Of a stretch of 64,000 bases of DNA, positions 16,168 to 25,595 are shown piece after piece. The notes below the pieces were generated by a model that had not been told where the DNA came from, made no database searches, and saw only the letters and a program-made list of their open reading frames with translations. Source of the stretch: an uncultured Bacilli bacterium (GTDB lineage: Bacteria > Bacillota_I > Bacilli_A > RF39 > UBA660); contig CAKPMY010000002.1 of assembly GCA_934168245.1 (NCBI GenBank), positions 103,499 through 167,498 on the forward strand, read 5' to 3'. Numbering within the stretch: position 1 is the first letter of the stretch; each line of letters starts with the position of its first letter. The translations under genes were made by a program, and so were the position numbers.

Positions 16168-16845
16168 TTAACTATTTCTAATCTTATTAACAAAATAATT
16201 AATTTTACCAGCCCAAGTATTACCTTCAGCATATCTAGGAGCAATCTTTTCAACTGTATCTAATCCTACACTATAATAATTCTTATATAAATTATTAATA
16301 AGACCCATAATACCATCTTCTAAAGTATCAAACTTCTTATATTTACCCCCATTACAACCAGGACTTCCCTTCTGACCACTAACATTAAAACAACTTCTTG
16401 CTAGATTAGAACACTTAGAGCCACAGCCAGTCTCATGTAAGATAATAGCCGTCGCAACATACGGATCAACTCCCTTTTCAAGGCAATTAACCGCAATAAA
16501 ATACCCTTTTCCAGCCATAATATCCGTACCTAAATTCTTATCAAGTTTAAGTGTAAGCTCTTCTATTGTAAGCCCATCAAAAACCTCAATCCTAGGTGGA
16601 ATTAATACTGATGCTGGAGCAGTCTCCATATCAATAGCCGTAATAGAAGCATCATCAACTCTATACTCCTCCATATTCTTACAAAGAGCACTATCAGATG
16701 CCATAATATTATTCGTATTTATTTCATTAAATGAAAGATAATCATTCTTTTCTAAATTAGCCTTTTCTTGTAACTTTATTCCTAAAGAAACCATTAAAAC
16801 TGAAATTATAATTAAAAGACAACTAACAATCTTAGTCTTTTTCAT
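16168..16845 (-). CDS. Membrane-anchored lysozyme/glucosaminidase-like protein
   Basis: GAGG at eight bases from ATG 16845 favours this start over a GTG nine bases upstream (225 residues). One N-terminal helix anchors or exports it. The C-terminal half has a lysozyme-superfamily core: PYVATAIILHETGCGSKCS, where the Glu of HETG is the likely catalytic acid, then a CFNVSGQKG segment, YKKFDTLEDGIMGLINNLYKNYY and NTWAGKINYFV. This order is seen in glucosaminidase/muramidase-like domains. Four cysteines cluster around the catalytic segment, an unusual feature suggesting disulfides and an outer location. Likely role: peptidoglycan cleavage during growth or sporulation. It is a single-gene unit with its own terminator. 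Confidence 0.75.
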   Translation of the reverse strand: MKKTKIVSCLLIIISVLMVSLGIKLQEKANLEKNDYLSFNEINTNNIMASDSALCKNMEEYRVDDASITAIDMETAPASVLIPPRIEVFDGLTIEELTLKLDKNLGTDIMAGKGYFIAVNCLEKGVDPYVATAIILHETGCGSKCSNLARSCFNVSGQKGSPGCNGGKYKKFDTLEDGIMGLINNLYKNYYSVGLDTVEKIAPRYAEGNTWAGKINYFVNKIRNS

Positions 16846-16908
16846 TAAATTCACCTCAACTATATAAATTAATTTTATATTATTGTTTGCAAAAAGTCAA
16901 ACTTCTAT

Positions 16909-18480
16909 CTAATTCTTAATTCTAAACGTATAAGGTGCCCTCTTATAAACTAATTTTAAAGCAACTGCTATATATATCACTGTAAATACTATTCCAAATA
17001 CTGAAAAATAGAAAAAAGAAGTTCTAACACTAATAAGTGAATATAAAATGAAATAAGTAATTATCGAAACAATTGTATAAGAATACTCTTTCATTTCTAA
17101 ATTTTTATTATAAGGCTGTAACAAATAATAAATAACCAAGTAATGCACTGAGAAAAATACACTAAGTATAATTATAAATAAAGCAATCGTAACATAATTA
17201 ATAATACTAGTACCTCCAGTTACAAAAATCACAGCCAAAGTACTTAGTGCCATAACTAAAGCCGGTACTAAATTAATCCTAATAATAGTCTCTAATCTCT
17301 TCTTAAACAAATTAAGTATTACATTACTCTCTCTATAAAAATTATATGTAAGCATTGCATGATCACAATTATAAAACATAGCCTGTGTAACTACTGCTCC
17401 TCGATTAATAAAATACATAATAAATAAAAAGCAGCCAGGTTTATTAAGCATAAAATCATGAATTCCTTTAAATGACTTCTCACTAGAAAGTGCAAAAACA
17501 ATTAAAAGTATCGCCAACCCAACAATAATTACACAAATTCTCTTAGCACTTCTCATTAATATTTCTCTATGTCGTTCAAAAAATATTGTATTAAATAAAT
17601 CATACCCTTTCTTATCCTTAATCTTCTTCTCCTCAATTACCTTATCTTTATCTTTTATTCTAACCATTTCCTGTCTAGCATAACTAGCCGCTTCACTAGA
17701 ATTCATTGCTGCCTTAAGTGTATTAAGTTTTTTATAAATAAGTTTATAATCATCTATTCTAAGTAAATATCTATAACAAAAGATACTAAAAATCCCAAAC
17801 ACCAAAGTACCAATATAAACAACTACATCTGGTAAAACAATCCCAAAATAAGGAAGTGCCGAAACACCAAGTAAAACTCCAAGCACAACTAAAGTATTTC
17901 TATAATCAGCCGTAAATACATAACCCTTTTTCCTATAAAAGAAAACCGTAAAAGCCTCTCCCACTATTCTAGTCAGAAAACTAAATAGAATAAGGAAAAT
18001 ACATTCAAGCACTGAATAATCTAACACAAATGAAAAAACAAAGAATCCTAACGAATTAAGTACTAAAGATAATCCCAAAGTCCAATACAAAGTCGCCTTC
18101 ATAAATTTTTTAGCATCCATATTAAACAAAATAATACTTAGATACTTTTTCGGATTAACATTCAAAATATTCCCATTAATAAACATTCCAATAATAGTAA
18201 AAATAAAATAAATATGGATAAATGTCGCTGTAACATTCTTAGGACTAATAATCTCACTAATATAAAACAATACAAAAAAATATAATAATCTATACCCAAT
18301 AAATCTAAGCACAGATATACCTATACTAAATACTCTAGCAAACTTCTTTAATCCTTGTCCCTTATATACATCATCATTTAATAAATCCCTAAGTATTGGT
18401 AACTTCTTAAAGAAATATATATTTGCATTAATAGCATAAGTCAAATCTATCTTTAAAGACATCTTCAAAGTATTAAGCAT
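16909..18480 (-). CDS. ABC transporter membrane protein (exporter-type permease)
   Basis: The 523-residue protein has at least ten hydrophobic segments in two groups, separated by a charged cytosolic stretch (about 255-305, rich in Lys/Glu/Asp). It has no solute-binding partner nearby, so an export or membrane-remodelling role is likely. The start is ATG 18480, nine bases after AAGGG; the ATG nine bases upstream abuts the site. It overlaps the stop of the ATPase gene by eight bases, so the two are coupled. The substrate is unknown. Confidence 0.82.
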   Translation of the reverse strand: MLNTLKMSLKIDLTYAINANIYFFKKLPILRDLLNDDVYKGQGLKKFARVFSIGISVLRFIGYRLLYFFVLFYISEIISPKNVTATFIHIYFIFTIIGMFINGNILNVNPKKYLSIILFNMDAKKFMKATLYWTLGLSLVLNSLGFFVFSFVLDYSVLECIFLILFSFLTRIVGEAFTVFFYRKKGYVFTADYRNTLVVLGVLLGVSALPYFGIVLPDVVVYIGTLVFGIFSIFCYRYLLRIDDYKLIYKKLNTLKAAMNSSEAASYARQEMVRIKDKDKVIEEKKIKDKKGYDLFNTIFFERHREILMRSAKRICVIIVGLAILLIVFALSSEKSFKGIHDFMLNKPGCFLFIMYFINRGAVVTQAMFYNCDHAMLTYNFYRESNVILNLFKKRLETIIRINLVPALVMALSTLAVIFVTGGTSIINYVTIALFIIILSVFFSVHYLVIYYLLQPYNKNLEMKEYSYTIVSIITYFILYSLISVRTSFFYFSVFGIVFTVIYIAVALKLVYKRAPYTFRIKN

Positions 18481-19180
18481 TTTTCTCATCCCTTAAACAA
18501 CTAATAATCTTATCTTTATATTTCTTTGTATTTAGATTTTTCTTTTCCACAAGTTCTAGTTTTTTATTATTAAGTATTATAATCTCATCACATAAATCCA
18601 TTGCTATTTCTAAAATATGTGTTGAAAATATAATAATATGTTCATTCTTTAAAGACTTTAATAACTTCTTCATCTCATCTTGAACTACAACATCTAAAGA
18701 TGTCAATGGCTCATCTAATAAAATTACTTTAGGATGATTAATTATATTAATTAAAATCTGCATCTTATTCTTCATACCATGTGAATAGTCTTTCAATAAC
18801 TTATCTTGGTCTTCTCTTTTTATATCAACCATTTTAAAGTAATCATCTATTGTTTTATCACTATCTATTCGTTCTTTATTAATTTCCATAAAAAAACTTA
18901 AGAATTCCCTTGCTGTTAAAAACTCCGGTACTATTGGTGTAGAAACAACATACCCTATATCATTAGTAGAAAGTCTCTCTTTACCAAATTCATTTTCTAA
19001 ATAAAAACTTCCTCCATCAATAGAAATGTCATTATTTAAAGAGTTAAAAAAAGTTGTCTTTCCTACCCCATTACGTCCAATCAATCCATAAATTTTACCT
19101 GACTCAAATGTAAAGTCAATGTCTTTTAAAACTTCTTTTTCTCCAAAACTTTTAGTTAATCCCACTACTTCAAGTCGCAC
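18473..19180 (-). CDS. ABC transporter ATP-binding protein
   Basis: A GTG start at 19180 fits AGAGGTGG upstream; longer frames start inside that site. The 235-residue protein has Walker A GRNGVGKT (35-42), a signature varied to DYSHGMKNKMQ, Walker B VILLDEPLTSLD and a switch His in FSTHILE. This GMK-type signature is common in CcmA/ABC-2 exporters of the antibiotic-resistance or lantibiotic-immunity class. It pairs with the overlapping permease gene downstream. Confidence 0.92.
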   Translation of the reverse strand: MRLEVVGLTKSFGEKEVLKDIDFTFESGKIYGLIGRNGVGKTTFFNSLNNDISIDGGSFYLENEFGKERLSTNDIGYVVSTPIVPEFLTAREFLSFFMEINKERIDSDKTIDDYFKMVDIKREDQDKLLKDYSHGMKNKMQILINIINHPKVILLDEPLTSLDVVVQDEMKKLLKSLKNEHIIIFSTHILEIAMDLCDEIIILNNKKLELVEKKNLNTKKYKDKIISCLRDEKNA

Positions 19181-19213
19181 AAAAACCACCTCTAGCAATT
19201 ATTATATCAAGAA

Positions 19214-19246
19214 AAAAGAATAAATGCCATCAACACTTATTCTTTT
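19214..19246 (-). terminator. Terminator overlapping the end of galE
   Basis: AAAAGAATAA (19214-19223) pairs with TTATTCTTTT (19237-19246). The galE stop codon lies within the stem, and T-rich sequence follows on the minus strand. Confidence 0.75.
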
Positions 19247-20268
19247 GGTAGTTTGAAATCTTTAAATCCATTTACATAGTTCTGTTCATATTTATATGCA
19301 TCTCTACACATATCTTCAATACCAAGTTCTGCCCTCCAACCTAATTCTTCATAAGCCTTAGTAGGTTCCGCATAACAAGCATCTATATCTCCTGGTCTTC
19401 TTCCCACAATTTTTCTTGGTACTTTTACATTATTAATTCTCTCATATGCATCGGCAAGTTCTAAAACGCTATATCCATTACCAGTACCTAAATTATAATA
19501 TTTAATACCTGTATTATTAACAGCCTTTTCGATAGCCTTTAAATGTCCCTTTGCCAAATCAACAACGTGAATGTAATCTCTAACACCAGTACCATCTACT
19601 GTATTATAGTCATTTCCAAAGACACTTAATATTTCAAGTTCTCCTGTCGCAACTTTCATTATATAAGGCATTAAATTATTTGGAATTCCATTAGGAGATT
19701 CTCCAATTAATCCTGAACTATGTGCTCCAATTGGATTAAAATAACGTAAAATTATTGCTGAGAAATCCTTATCAGAAACACATATATCTTTTAATATTTG
19801 TTCATTAAATAATTTTGTTGTACCATACGGATTTGTTGTAGATAAAGGAAAATCTTCACGGATTGGTAAACTCTTTGGTGAACCATAAACCGTAGCACTA
19901 GATGAAAAGACAAATGCCTTAACTCCATGCTTTTCCATAACCTTACAAAGTTTAATAGTAGAAAGCAAATTATTCTCATAATAATTAATTGGTAAAGAAA
20001 CAGATTCCCCTACAGCCTTGTATCCTGCAAAATGAATAACTGCATCAATCTTATTTTCTGAAAAGATCTTATCAAGTATCTCCTCATCACAAACATCTTC
20101 TTGATAAAACTTAAAATCTTTACCTGTAATATATTTTATCTTATTCTTAACAGAAATATCTGCATTATATAAATTATCAACCACAACGATATCATAGCCT
20201 GCATTTAATAGTTCAACGCAAGTATGACTACCAATATACCCTAATCCTCCAGTAACTAATATATTCAT
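19237..20268 (-). CDS. galE: UDP-glucose 4-epimerase
   Basis: A full-length 343-residue extended SDR. The NAD-binding GGLGYIGSH is at 7-15; the catalytic triad is Ser124 (FSSSATVYG), Tyr148 and Lys152 (NPYGTTK). LRYFNPIGAH and VRDYIHVVDLA are typical of GalE. It interconverts UDP-glucose and UDP-galactose for the Leland route and for surface glycans. Its ATG shares a base with the stop of the upstream Nudix gene (TAATG), so the two are translationally coupled. Confidence 0.96.
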   Translation of the reverse strand: MNILVTGGLGYIGSHTCVELLNAGYDIVVVDNLYNADISVKNKIKYITGKDFKFYQEDVCDEEILDKIFSENKIDAVIHFAGYKAVGESVSLPINYYENNLLSTIKLCKVMEKHGVKAFVFSSSATVYGSPKSLPIREDFPLSTTNPYGTTKLFNEQILKDICVSDKDFSAIILRYFNPIGAHSSGLIGESPNGIPNNLMPYIMKVATGELEILSVFGNDYNTVDGTGVRDYIHVVDLAKGHLKAIEKAVNNTGIKYYNLGTGNGYSVLELADAYERINNVKVPRKIVGRRPGDIDACYAEPTKAYEELGWRAELGIEDMCRDAYKYEQNYVNGFKDFKLPKE

Positions 20269-20786
20269 TACATACCTCCATAGAATTTATTATATTCTTC
20301 CAAAACCAGTAGCATTTCTCTACCGATATCTACACTTATTGTACCATTTTTCAAGCAATTTTGCAAGAAGCCCTCTAGGTCATCAAAATGTATATAAAAT
20401 AACCCAAATTCTGATAATCTTTCCAACTCATCATAATTAGTCTCCTCAAAATTGGGCTCTTCATCACATAACACTGTATAATAGAAAATACTATTATAAA
20501 CATTTTTATCAGTATTCATATAATTTTTAGCATACGTAACAATCTGTAAAAAAGGCCCATCTATTGTCTCTATCCTAATCCCAGTCTCTTCCTTTATTTC
20601 TCTAAGTAAAGCCTCCCGCATATCCTCATTTTTCTGAACATGTCCTCCTGGAAATTGATATGTATTATTATTATAAGCAATTAAAATTTCATTCTTACTA
20701 TTTATTATCAATCCTTTAACCCTAGTAACTTCATAATCTAAATCACTTATATCTAACTTATCATCATTAATAAATATCTGTTTCAT
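20268..20786 (-). CDS. Nudix hydrolase
   Basis: The 172-residue protein contains an intact Nudix box from Gly48 to Ile70: G-x5-E54-x7-R62-E63-I-x-E66-E67-x-G69-I. The core is about 130 residues. The preceding segment GLIINSKNEILIAYNNNTYQFPGG is the usual strand and substrate platform. The substrate (a nucleoside diphosphate-linked compound) cannot be read. It is coupled to galE, so a nucleotide-sugar or housekeeping role is possible. GAGGAG precedes ATG 20786. Confidence 0.93.
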   Translation of the reverse strand: MKQIFINDDKLDISDLDYEVTRVKGLIINSKNEILIAYNNNTYQFPGGHVQKNEDMREALLREIKEETGIRIETIDGPFLQIVTYAKNYMNTDKNVYNSIFYYTVLCDEEPNFEETNYDELERLSEFGLFYIHFDDLEGFLQNCLKNGTISVDIGREMLLVLEEYNKFYGGM

Positions 20787-20797
20787 CTAACTCTCCT

Positions 20798-21949
20798 CTA
20801 GTAAATATATCTTTCCCAATAATCAATAACTGACGAACTAACAGTATTAAAATAAGTCTCAATCATAGTTGAAAGATAATTAGATTTCTTCCATATTGGA
20901 TACTCATTAGAATCATAACAGCTATATCTAACTGTTGCTGTCATATATTCAAATGTCGAAGCCCGATCTTCATTAGCACTAGTCTGGGCATAATTATTAA
21001 CAAAATACGAACCTGGAGTACCAGTCTTACTATATGAATATGAACTATTCTCACTTCCATATGTAAAGTCCACAGGATTAAAACTATTCCATGCTGTAAA
21101 CTTTCCTCCTGCACTCTCTATATAATGTTCTATATAATGTAACATTTCATGATGAAAACTATCTGCAAATGGAAAATCCATCGCAATAGAAATAATTGCC
21201 TTCCTAGGTGAAAAGTCTGTAACACCCGTAACATTATCTGAAGTATAATTTTTAATAAGATAAACATTTAACGTCATATTCTGTTTAGAAAATTCTCTAA
21301 AAAACCCGACCGGATACATAGCAAGTGCCGAATTAAGTTGCTCTAAAGAGGATTTCATAACATTCGTATCTGTAATAGAATTAGTTCCAATATTCCCAAC
21401 TACATAACCATTAGTCTCACTACCATATAAAACTTTAATTCCATAAGTATCCTCTATTTGCTTACGATAAGTAACTAACGGATCAACTACCGGAGTAGGA
21501 TCTGGTTCAGGTGTTGGAATCGGAGTTGGTGTAGGAATTACCTCAGTTTTACTAGAATTACCATTACTAGGCTGTTGTGTATTATTACCAGTATTATTAT
21601 TAGGAACATTACTAGAACCAGAATTACTACTAGAACTATTATTACCGATATTATCATTACTACCAGTAGTACCATTACTATTATTATCAGTACTATTAGA
21701 ATCACCAGTAGTAGTATTATCACCAGTAGTAACATTATCCCCGTCATCACTATTATCTGGCTTCGCCGGAGGATTACCATCATTAGTAGTTATAATAACC
21801 TCACCAGTATCAGGATTGCTCTTCTTTATATCTTTAATCGGATCTAGCGTATTTTCCGCCGAAAAATTCATATAAAGGCCCGTCATTATTAAAAGAATAG
21901 CCAAAAATATCATAGCCGAAGCAATTCTATTAATCGTCTTATTATTCAT
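20798..21949 (-). CDS. Membrane-anchored HExxH (zincin-like) peptidase with a low-complexity stalk
   Basis: ATG 21949 fits AAGGTGATAGGA (383 residues). An N-terminal helix (about 10-30) is followed by a stalk of about 130 residues dominated by Asn, Ser, Thr, Asp and Gly, then a Pro-Thr hinge (TPTPIPTPEPDPTP). The catalytic domain has H267-E268-M-L-H271, the HExxH zinc motif, followed by YIEHYIESAGG. An Asn-Glu-Asp segment (NEDRASTFEYM) about 65 residues later could give the third ligand. It is presented on the outer face, likely a surface metallopeptidase. I do not know the subfamily; it lies just upstream of the Nudix-galE pair. Confidence 0.75.
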   Translation of the reverse strand: MNNKTINRIASAMIFLAILLIMTGLYMNFSAENTLDPIKDIKKSNPDTGEVIITTNDGNPPAKPDNSDDGDNVTTGDNTTTGDSNSTDNNSNGTTGSNDNIGNNSSSSNSGSSNVPNNNTGNNTQQPSNGNSSKTEVIPTPTPIPTPEPDPTPVVDPLVTYRKQIEDTYGIKVLYGSETNGYVVGNIGTNSITDTNVMKSSLEQLNSALAMYPVGFFREFSKQNMTLNVYLIKNYTSDNVTGVTDFSPRKAIISIAMDFPFADSFHHEMLHYIEHYIESAGGKFTAWNSFNPVDFTYGSENSSYSYSKTGTPGSYFVNNYAQTSANEDRASTFEYMTATVRYSCYDSNEYPIWKKSNYLSTMIETYFNTVSSSVIDYWERYIY

Positions 21950-21987
21950 TCCTATCACCTTATCATAAATTGATTATAACAAAGTAG

Positions 21988-22047
21988 AAAAAAAAAAGAA
22001 AGCCTAAGCCACTTCCTTTACAAATTAAACAAGTAAAGTAGTCTTAA
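21988..22047 (-). terminator. Terminator of the 22044 gene
   Basis: A long imperfect hairpin with CTTTAC (22016-22021) against GTAAAG (22033-22038) at its top is followed by a run of about 11 T on the minus strand. Confidence 0.6.
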
Positions 22048-23273
22048 GCTGCCCTTTTAACTAAAACATTTGCTTTATTCATTTCACTAATTTTATTATA
22101 TAACTCTTGCGCCTCTTCTTTTTTTCCTTCTCGGTATAATTGTCCTGCTCTATTCATCATTGCTTCTATTTCCATTTGATTAGAAGAACTCTGTACTTGT
22201 TCAAAGCCTAATAAACCTTTTTGTTGTGCAAGAGAATTACTTAGTCTCTCTATTTGTCCTTTATTAACTAAAATAGCCTTTACCCTATCCTCACTTAATT
22301 TACGTATCTGCATAACTCCATTTGAAGAAACTACAGGAGTCTGTGCTACTGGAACAAGGGTATTATTTGAATATGCCGCTACTAAAGGAGAAACATTACT
22401 ATCATTTGGTCTAGGTGCAGGGATACTTAAAATATTATCATTAACTACAGGTGCAACAGGTTCAACTTCAGAAACAGAAGTAGTACCAGCCTCAGGAACA
22501 GTAGAAATAACTGTCGAAATAGGAATAACTTCTTCAGGCTTTATAACCGGTGTCACTACATTATGATAATCAACTTCTCCATTCAAATTATTAGTTGCAT
22601 TATTCTTTTCTACCTCAGGCTTTTTCTCTTCTTTTTCTACAACTGCCGTTTCTTCAACCCCTTGTTTAGAAGTAGAATCGTCCTTTGTCTCTTCTGCCTT
22701 TTTATCTTCATTATTATTAAAAATACCTTCAAATATATTAGGAATTTTAGGTAAAGCCGGAGCATCAATTTTAATAGTAGGTGCTAATCCATTACCTATA
22801 ATATTAGACTTATTCTCTGGTAAAATTGATTTAATAGGGCCATTACTAATTGTTTCCTTAACTGGTTTATTACCTTGAACAGATTCTTTCTTTTTAGAAG
22901 TATCATCTACTTTTAAAGGGGAATCTCCTTTAATTACTTCATTCTTTGCAACAGTATCAACATTTTTTTCTTTAACAATTTCATTTTTTACAATAGGAAC
23001 TGTACTCTTTTCTTCAACTACTTCGTCAACTTTTACTTTCTTCTGTACATTTTCTTTTCCTGAAGCAACCACTGAAAAACTCTCAAACTGCTCAAAACTA
23101 TCGGTTAAATTATCAGCCCCTTCTGCTGCTTTAACCAAACACTCTATATATTTTTCCCTTTCTTCATCGTCTTCTATACTAGCCATAGCCTTTATCTTAT
23201 CGCAAAAGAAATCGCATAAAAATATTTTTAAGTCTTTAACAGCACTATCATCAACATTATCTAGTCCCATCAT
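22044..23273 (-). CDS. Low-complexity acidic protein with a short C-terminal helical repeat
   Basis: The 409-residue protein has a helical, acidic N-terminus (about 1-65), then about 240 residues of Lys/Glu/Val/Pro-rich disordered sequence (EEKSTVPIVKNEIVKEK and similar). The C-terminus is a helical stretch whose final part (IEAMMNRAGQLYREGKKEEAQELYNKISEMNK) reads as one TPR-like hairpin. No signal peptide or TM is seen, so it is probably cytosolic. It sits nine bases after the DUF1292 gene and both may serve one function. I do not recognise the family. Confidence 0.75.
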   Translation of the reverse strand: MMGLDNVDDSAVKDLKIFLCDFFCDKIKAMASIEDDEEREKYIECLVKAAEGADNLTDSFEQFESFSVVASGKENVQKKVKVDEVVEEKSTVPIVKNEIVKEKNVDTVAKNEVIKGDSPLKVDDTSKKKESVQGNKPVKETISNGPIKSILPENKSNIIGNGLAPTIKIDAPALPKIPNIFEGIFNNNEDKKAEETKDDSTSKQGVEETAVVEKEEKKPEVEKNNATNNLNGEVDYHNVVTPVIKPEEVIPISTVISTVPEAGTTSVSEVEPVAPVVNDNILSIPAPRPNDSNVSPLVAAYSNNTLVPVAQTPVVSSNGVMQIRKLSEDRVKAILVNKGQIERLSNSLAQQKGLLGFEQVQSSSNQMEIEAMMNRAGQLYREGKKEEAQELYNKISEMNKANVLVKRAA

Positions 23274-23281
23274 CTCACCAC

Positions 23282-23545
23282 CTAAACATTAGCAATTTTC
23301 TTTAGAAGACGTTGTACTTCAGCCCATTCAGCATCATCGGTAATTTCTTGAATTTTAAGGCCTTCATTATCTTTAAATAATCTCGAAATATATATAATTT
23401 GCTCCCCTTCGGCACCTCTAATTTCATTCTTTGTATATACAATATATTGCTTTAAGTTATCATCGGAAACTAAATAAGTAACAAGAAAAACTTCATTCTT
23501 ATTACCTTGAGCATCAATAATTTCAATTTTCCTATCTTCACCCAC
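23282..23545 (-). CDS. DUF1292 family protein
   Basis: The GTG at 23545 is nine bases from AGAGG (87 residues, MGEDRKIEII); an upstream GTG sits on the site itself. The sequence follows the DUF1292 pattern: IEIIDAQGNKNEVFLVTYLV, YIVYTKNE, QIIYISRLFKDNEGLKIQEI, then WAEVQRLL. DUF1292 proteins are small, acidic and of unknown role; in Bacilli they often sit near ruvX/yrrL genes (YrzB), but not here. It is upstream of the low-complexity protein at 22044 and shares its transcript. Confidence 0.8.
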   Translation of the reverse strand: MGEDRKIEIIDAQGNKNEVFLVTYLVSDDNLKQYIVYTKNEIRGAEGEQIIYISRLFKDNEGLKIQEITDDAEWAEVQRLLKKIANV

Positions 23546-23600
23546 AGCAAACACCCTCTATTCTAATCATAATTATAGCCGATTTTAAACCATAAGTAAA

Positions 23601-24725
23601 CTATTTTTTATAAACTAAACTACTAAGTTTACTCAAATTTTTCTCAAATGAAACAAAAAATTTATCTAATTCTTCAAACGTCGTAAGATAAGATAAACTA
23701 ATTCTTATACTATGACTTGCTCTTTCCATATCATTAGTAACCGCAAGTACCGCCAAAGAATAATTACCTGTAGAACAAGCAGTCTGCGTTGAAATATATA
23801 TATCATCTGCTTCTAAAGCATGTAACATAGTCTCAGGCTTTATTCCTGGTAAACTAACATTAACTATATATGGCAAACAAAATTCATTACTATTAATTGA
23901 AACATCTAATAATTCTAACTTATCAAGTAAGTATTTATGTAACTCTACAACATGTTCATTCTTCTTATCAAAATCTTCATATGCTAATCTTAAAGCCTTA
24001 GAAAAAGAAACAATCAATGGCGTTGCTGGTGTACCAGATCTAAATACAGTTGTAGATTTACCTCCATGAATTAAAGGCTCTATACTAATTTTACTTTTTT
24101 TAATTAAACATCCAATACCCTTCATTCCATAAAATTTTTGTCCTGATATACTGGCTAAATCAACTACACTTAAATCGACTTTCATCTTACCAATACACTG
24201 TGTCATATCACTATGAAAAAATACTTTCGGATGTTTTTTTACAATCTCACTAATAGCCTTCAAATCTTGTACTACTCCAACTTCACTATTAACCGCAGCT
24301 ATAGTTACTAAAACAGTATCATCTCTAATTAGTTTTTCTAAGTCTTCTAAATCGACTAATCCCTTACTATCTAACTTAACATAACTAACTTCATATCCTA
24401 AAGTTTCCAAGTATTTAACTGTAACACTAACTGAAGAATGTTCAAGTTCTGTTGTTATTATATGTTTCCCAGTATGTTTACCACAAATTCCTTTAATTGC
24501 TAAATTATTAGCCTCACTTGCACCCGACGTATAAATCACTTCATCTCTATTAACTCCAAGTATTGAAGCAATTTGATTAGTCGCAGCATCAATTAACTGT
24601 TTAGCCTCTACTCCTAACTTATGTAATGAATTAGGATTACCAATATATTTCTTTGTAACTTCCACATAAGTATTTAAAACATCAGCATTAACTGGTGTTG
24701 TTGCACTATAATCTAAATAAACCAT
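23601..24725 (-). CDS. Cysteine desulfurase (NifS/IscS family)
   Basis: A full-length 374-residue PLP enzyme. The N-terminal YLDYSATTPV is the family hallmark. GASEANNLAIKG binds the cofactor, and the PLP Lys197 lies in ISGQKFYGMKG. The catalytic Cys317 lies in STQTACSTGNYS. The residue before the PLP lysine is usually His and is Gln here, and the following Pro is Met. It supplies sulfur for thiolated tRNA or Fe-S clusters. A partner such as thiI is not visible. GAGGTGTCAGG precedes ATG 24725. Confidence 0.92.
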   Translation of the reverse strand: MVYLDYSATTPVNADVLNTYVEVTKKYIGNPNSLHKLGVEAKQLIDAATNQIASILGVNRDEVIYTSGASEANNLAIKGICGKHTGKHIITTELEHSSVSVTVKYLETLGYEVSYVKLDSKGLVDLEDLEKLIRDDTVLVTIAAVNSEVGVVQDLKAISEIVKKHPKVFFHSDMTQCIGKMKVDLSVVDLASISGQKFYGMKGIGCLIKKSKISIEPLIHGGKSTTVFRSGTPATPLIVSFSKALRLAYEDFDKKNEHVVELHKYLLDKLELLDVSINSNEFCLPYIVNVSLPGIKPETMLHALEADDIYISTQTACSTGNYSLAVLAVTNDMERASHSIRISLSYLTTFEELDKFFVSFEKNLSKLSSLVYKK

Positions 24726-24740
24726 CCTGACACCTCTTTT

Positions 24741-24932
24741 TTACTCATCACTATCTCCAGAAATATGATAAAGATCATAATTGATTCTAGCAACCGCTAA
24801 CTCTATTGTCATAAGTTTTTCACTATTATCTAACTTCTCATCATCTTCTAATAATCTTACTATTTCCTCAGCAATTTTAATAATTTCATCTTTATTTTTA
24901 TGCAAATTAATTTTATCCATCATATAATTCAA
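24741..24932 (-). CDS. Small acidic helical protein
   Basis: A 63-residue protein, soluble and predicted all-helical (DEIIKIAEEIVRLLEDDEKL, EKLMTIELAVARINYDLYHIS). The TTG at 24932 is eight bases from GAGG and is preferred over a GTG that overlaps the site and an ATG that lies too far from it. Function unknown. It lies 15 bases upstream of the cysteine desulfurase gene and is probably in its operon. Confidence 0.6.
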   Translation of the reverse strand: MNYMMDKINLHKNKDEIIKIAEEIVRLLEDDEKLDNSEKLMTIELAVARINYDLYHISGDSDE

Positions 24933-24969
24933 AAAAATCACCTCTTCAAAATATTATACTATAAATTTA

Positions 24970-25587
24970 TCAATCTTTATATTCTTTTATAATATCATAT
25001 AACTTCTGCATTTTTAAGTCTAATTTTTCTATATCCGAAGCACATGCTACTAACTCATCTTTTATATTTTTAGGAATTTCTTTAGGCAACTTATAATCTA
25101 ATTTATGTTCCAAACTAGCCCAACAATCCATCGCTACTGTCCTAATCTGTATCTCTGCCTCTACATACTCTGTAATTTCTTCTAGATGTAATGGTATTAA
25201 TACATTCAAATGATAACTACTATATCCCGAATCCTTAGGATTCTTAATATAATCAGTTTCTTCTTTTATAATAAATTCATTAGAAGACTTAATAATATTA
25301 ACAATATCATAAACATCAGAAATAAATGAACATACTATTCTAATTCCTATCATATCATGAACATATCTAACTAAATTATAAGTATTAAATTTTTGTTTCT
25401 TCTTCTTTAATTTATTAGAGGCACTCTCTATACTCTTAATCCTAGCTTTTACATGTTCCACTGGATTATAATTACATTTAAACTCATGTTCTTTAAGTAA
25501 AATATCTATCTCTGTTTCCAACTTCTTTTTAGCAAACTCATACTTCAACATTATCTCTCTAAATTCTCTATCTTCTCTAAAATCCAT
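24970..25587 (-). CDS. relQ: Small alarmone synthetase (RelQ/YjbM type)
   Basis: A 205-residue single-domain RelA/SpoT protein. It has the substrate motif RYVHDMIGIRIVCSF, the loop DYIKNPKDSGYSSYHL, and the catalytic EAEIQIRTVAMDCWASLEHKLDYK. The length and the tail match tetrameric RelQ/YjbM enzymes. It lacks hydrolase and regulatory domains. It makes (p)ppGpp from ATP and GTP or GDP and links stress to growth control. AGGAGG precedes ATG 25587. Confidence 0.9.
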   Translation of the reverse strand: MDFREDREFREIMLKYEFAKKKLETEIDILLKEHEFKCNYNPVEHVKARIKSIESASNKLKKKKQKFNTYNLVRYVHDMIGIRIVCSFISDVYDIVNIIKSSNEFIIKEETDYIKNPKDSGYSSYHLNVLIPLHLEEITEYVEAEIQIRTVAMDCWASLEHKLDYKLPKEIPKNIKDELVACASDIEKLDLKMQKLYDIIKEYKD

Positions 25588-25595
25588 TATACCTC

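Noticed and set aside
21538..21847. Frames rich in Ile/Val/Met or Thr/Ile/Arg over the peptidase stalk
   Set aside because: They are artefacts of low-complexity Asn/Ser/Gly coding DNA on the minus strand.
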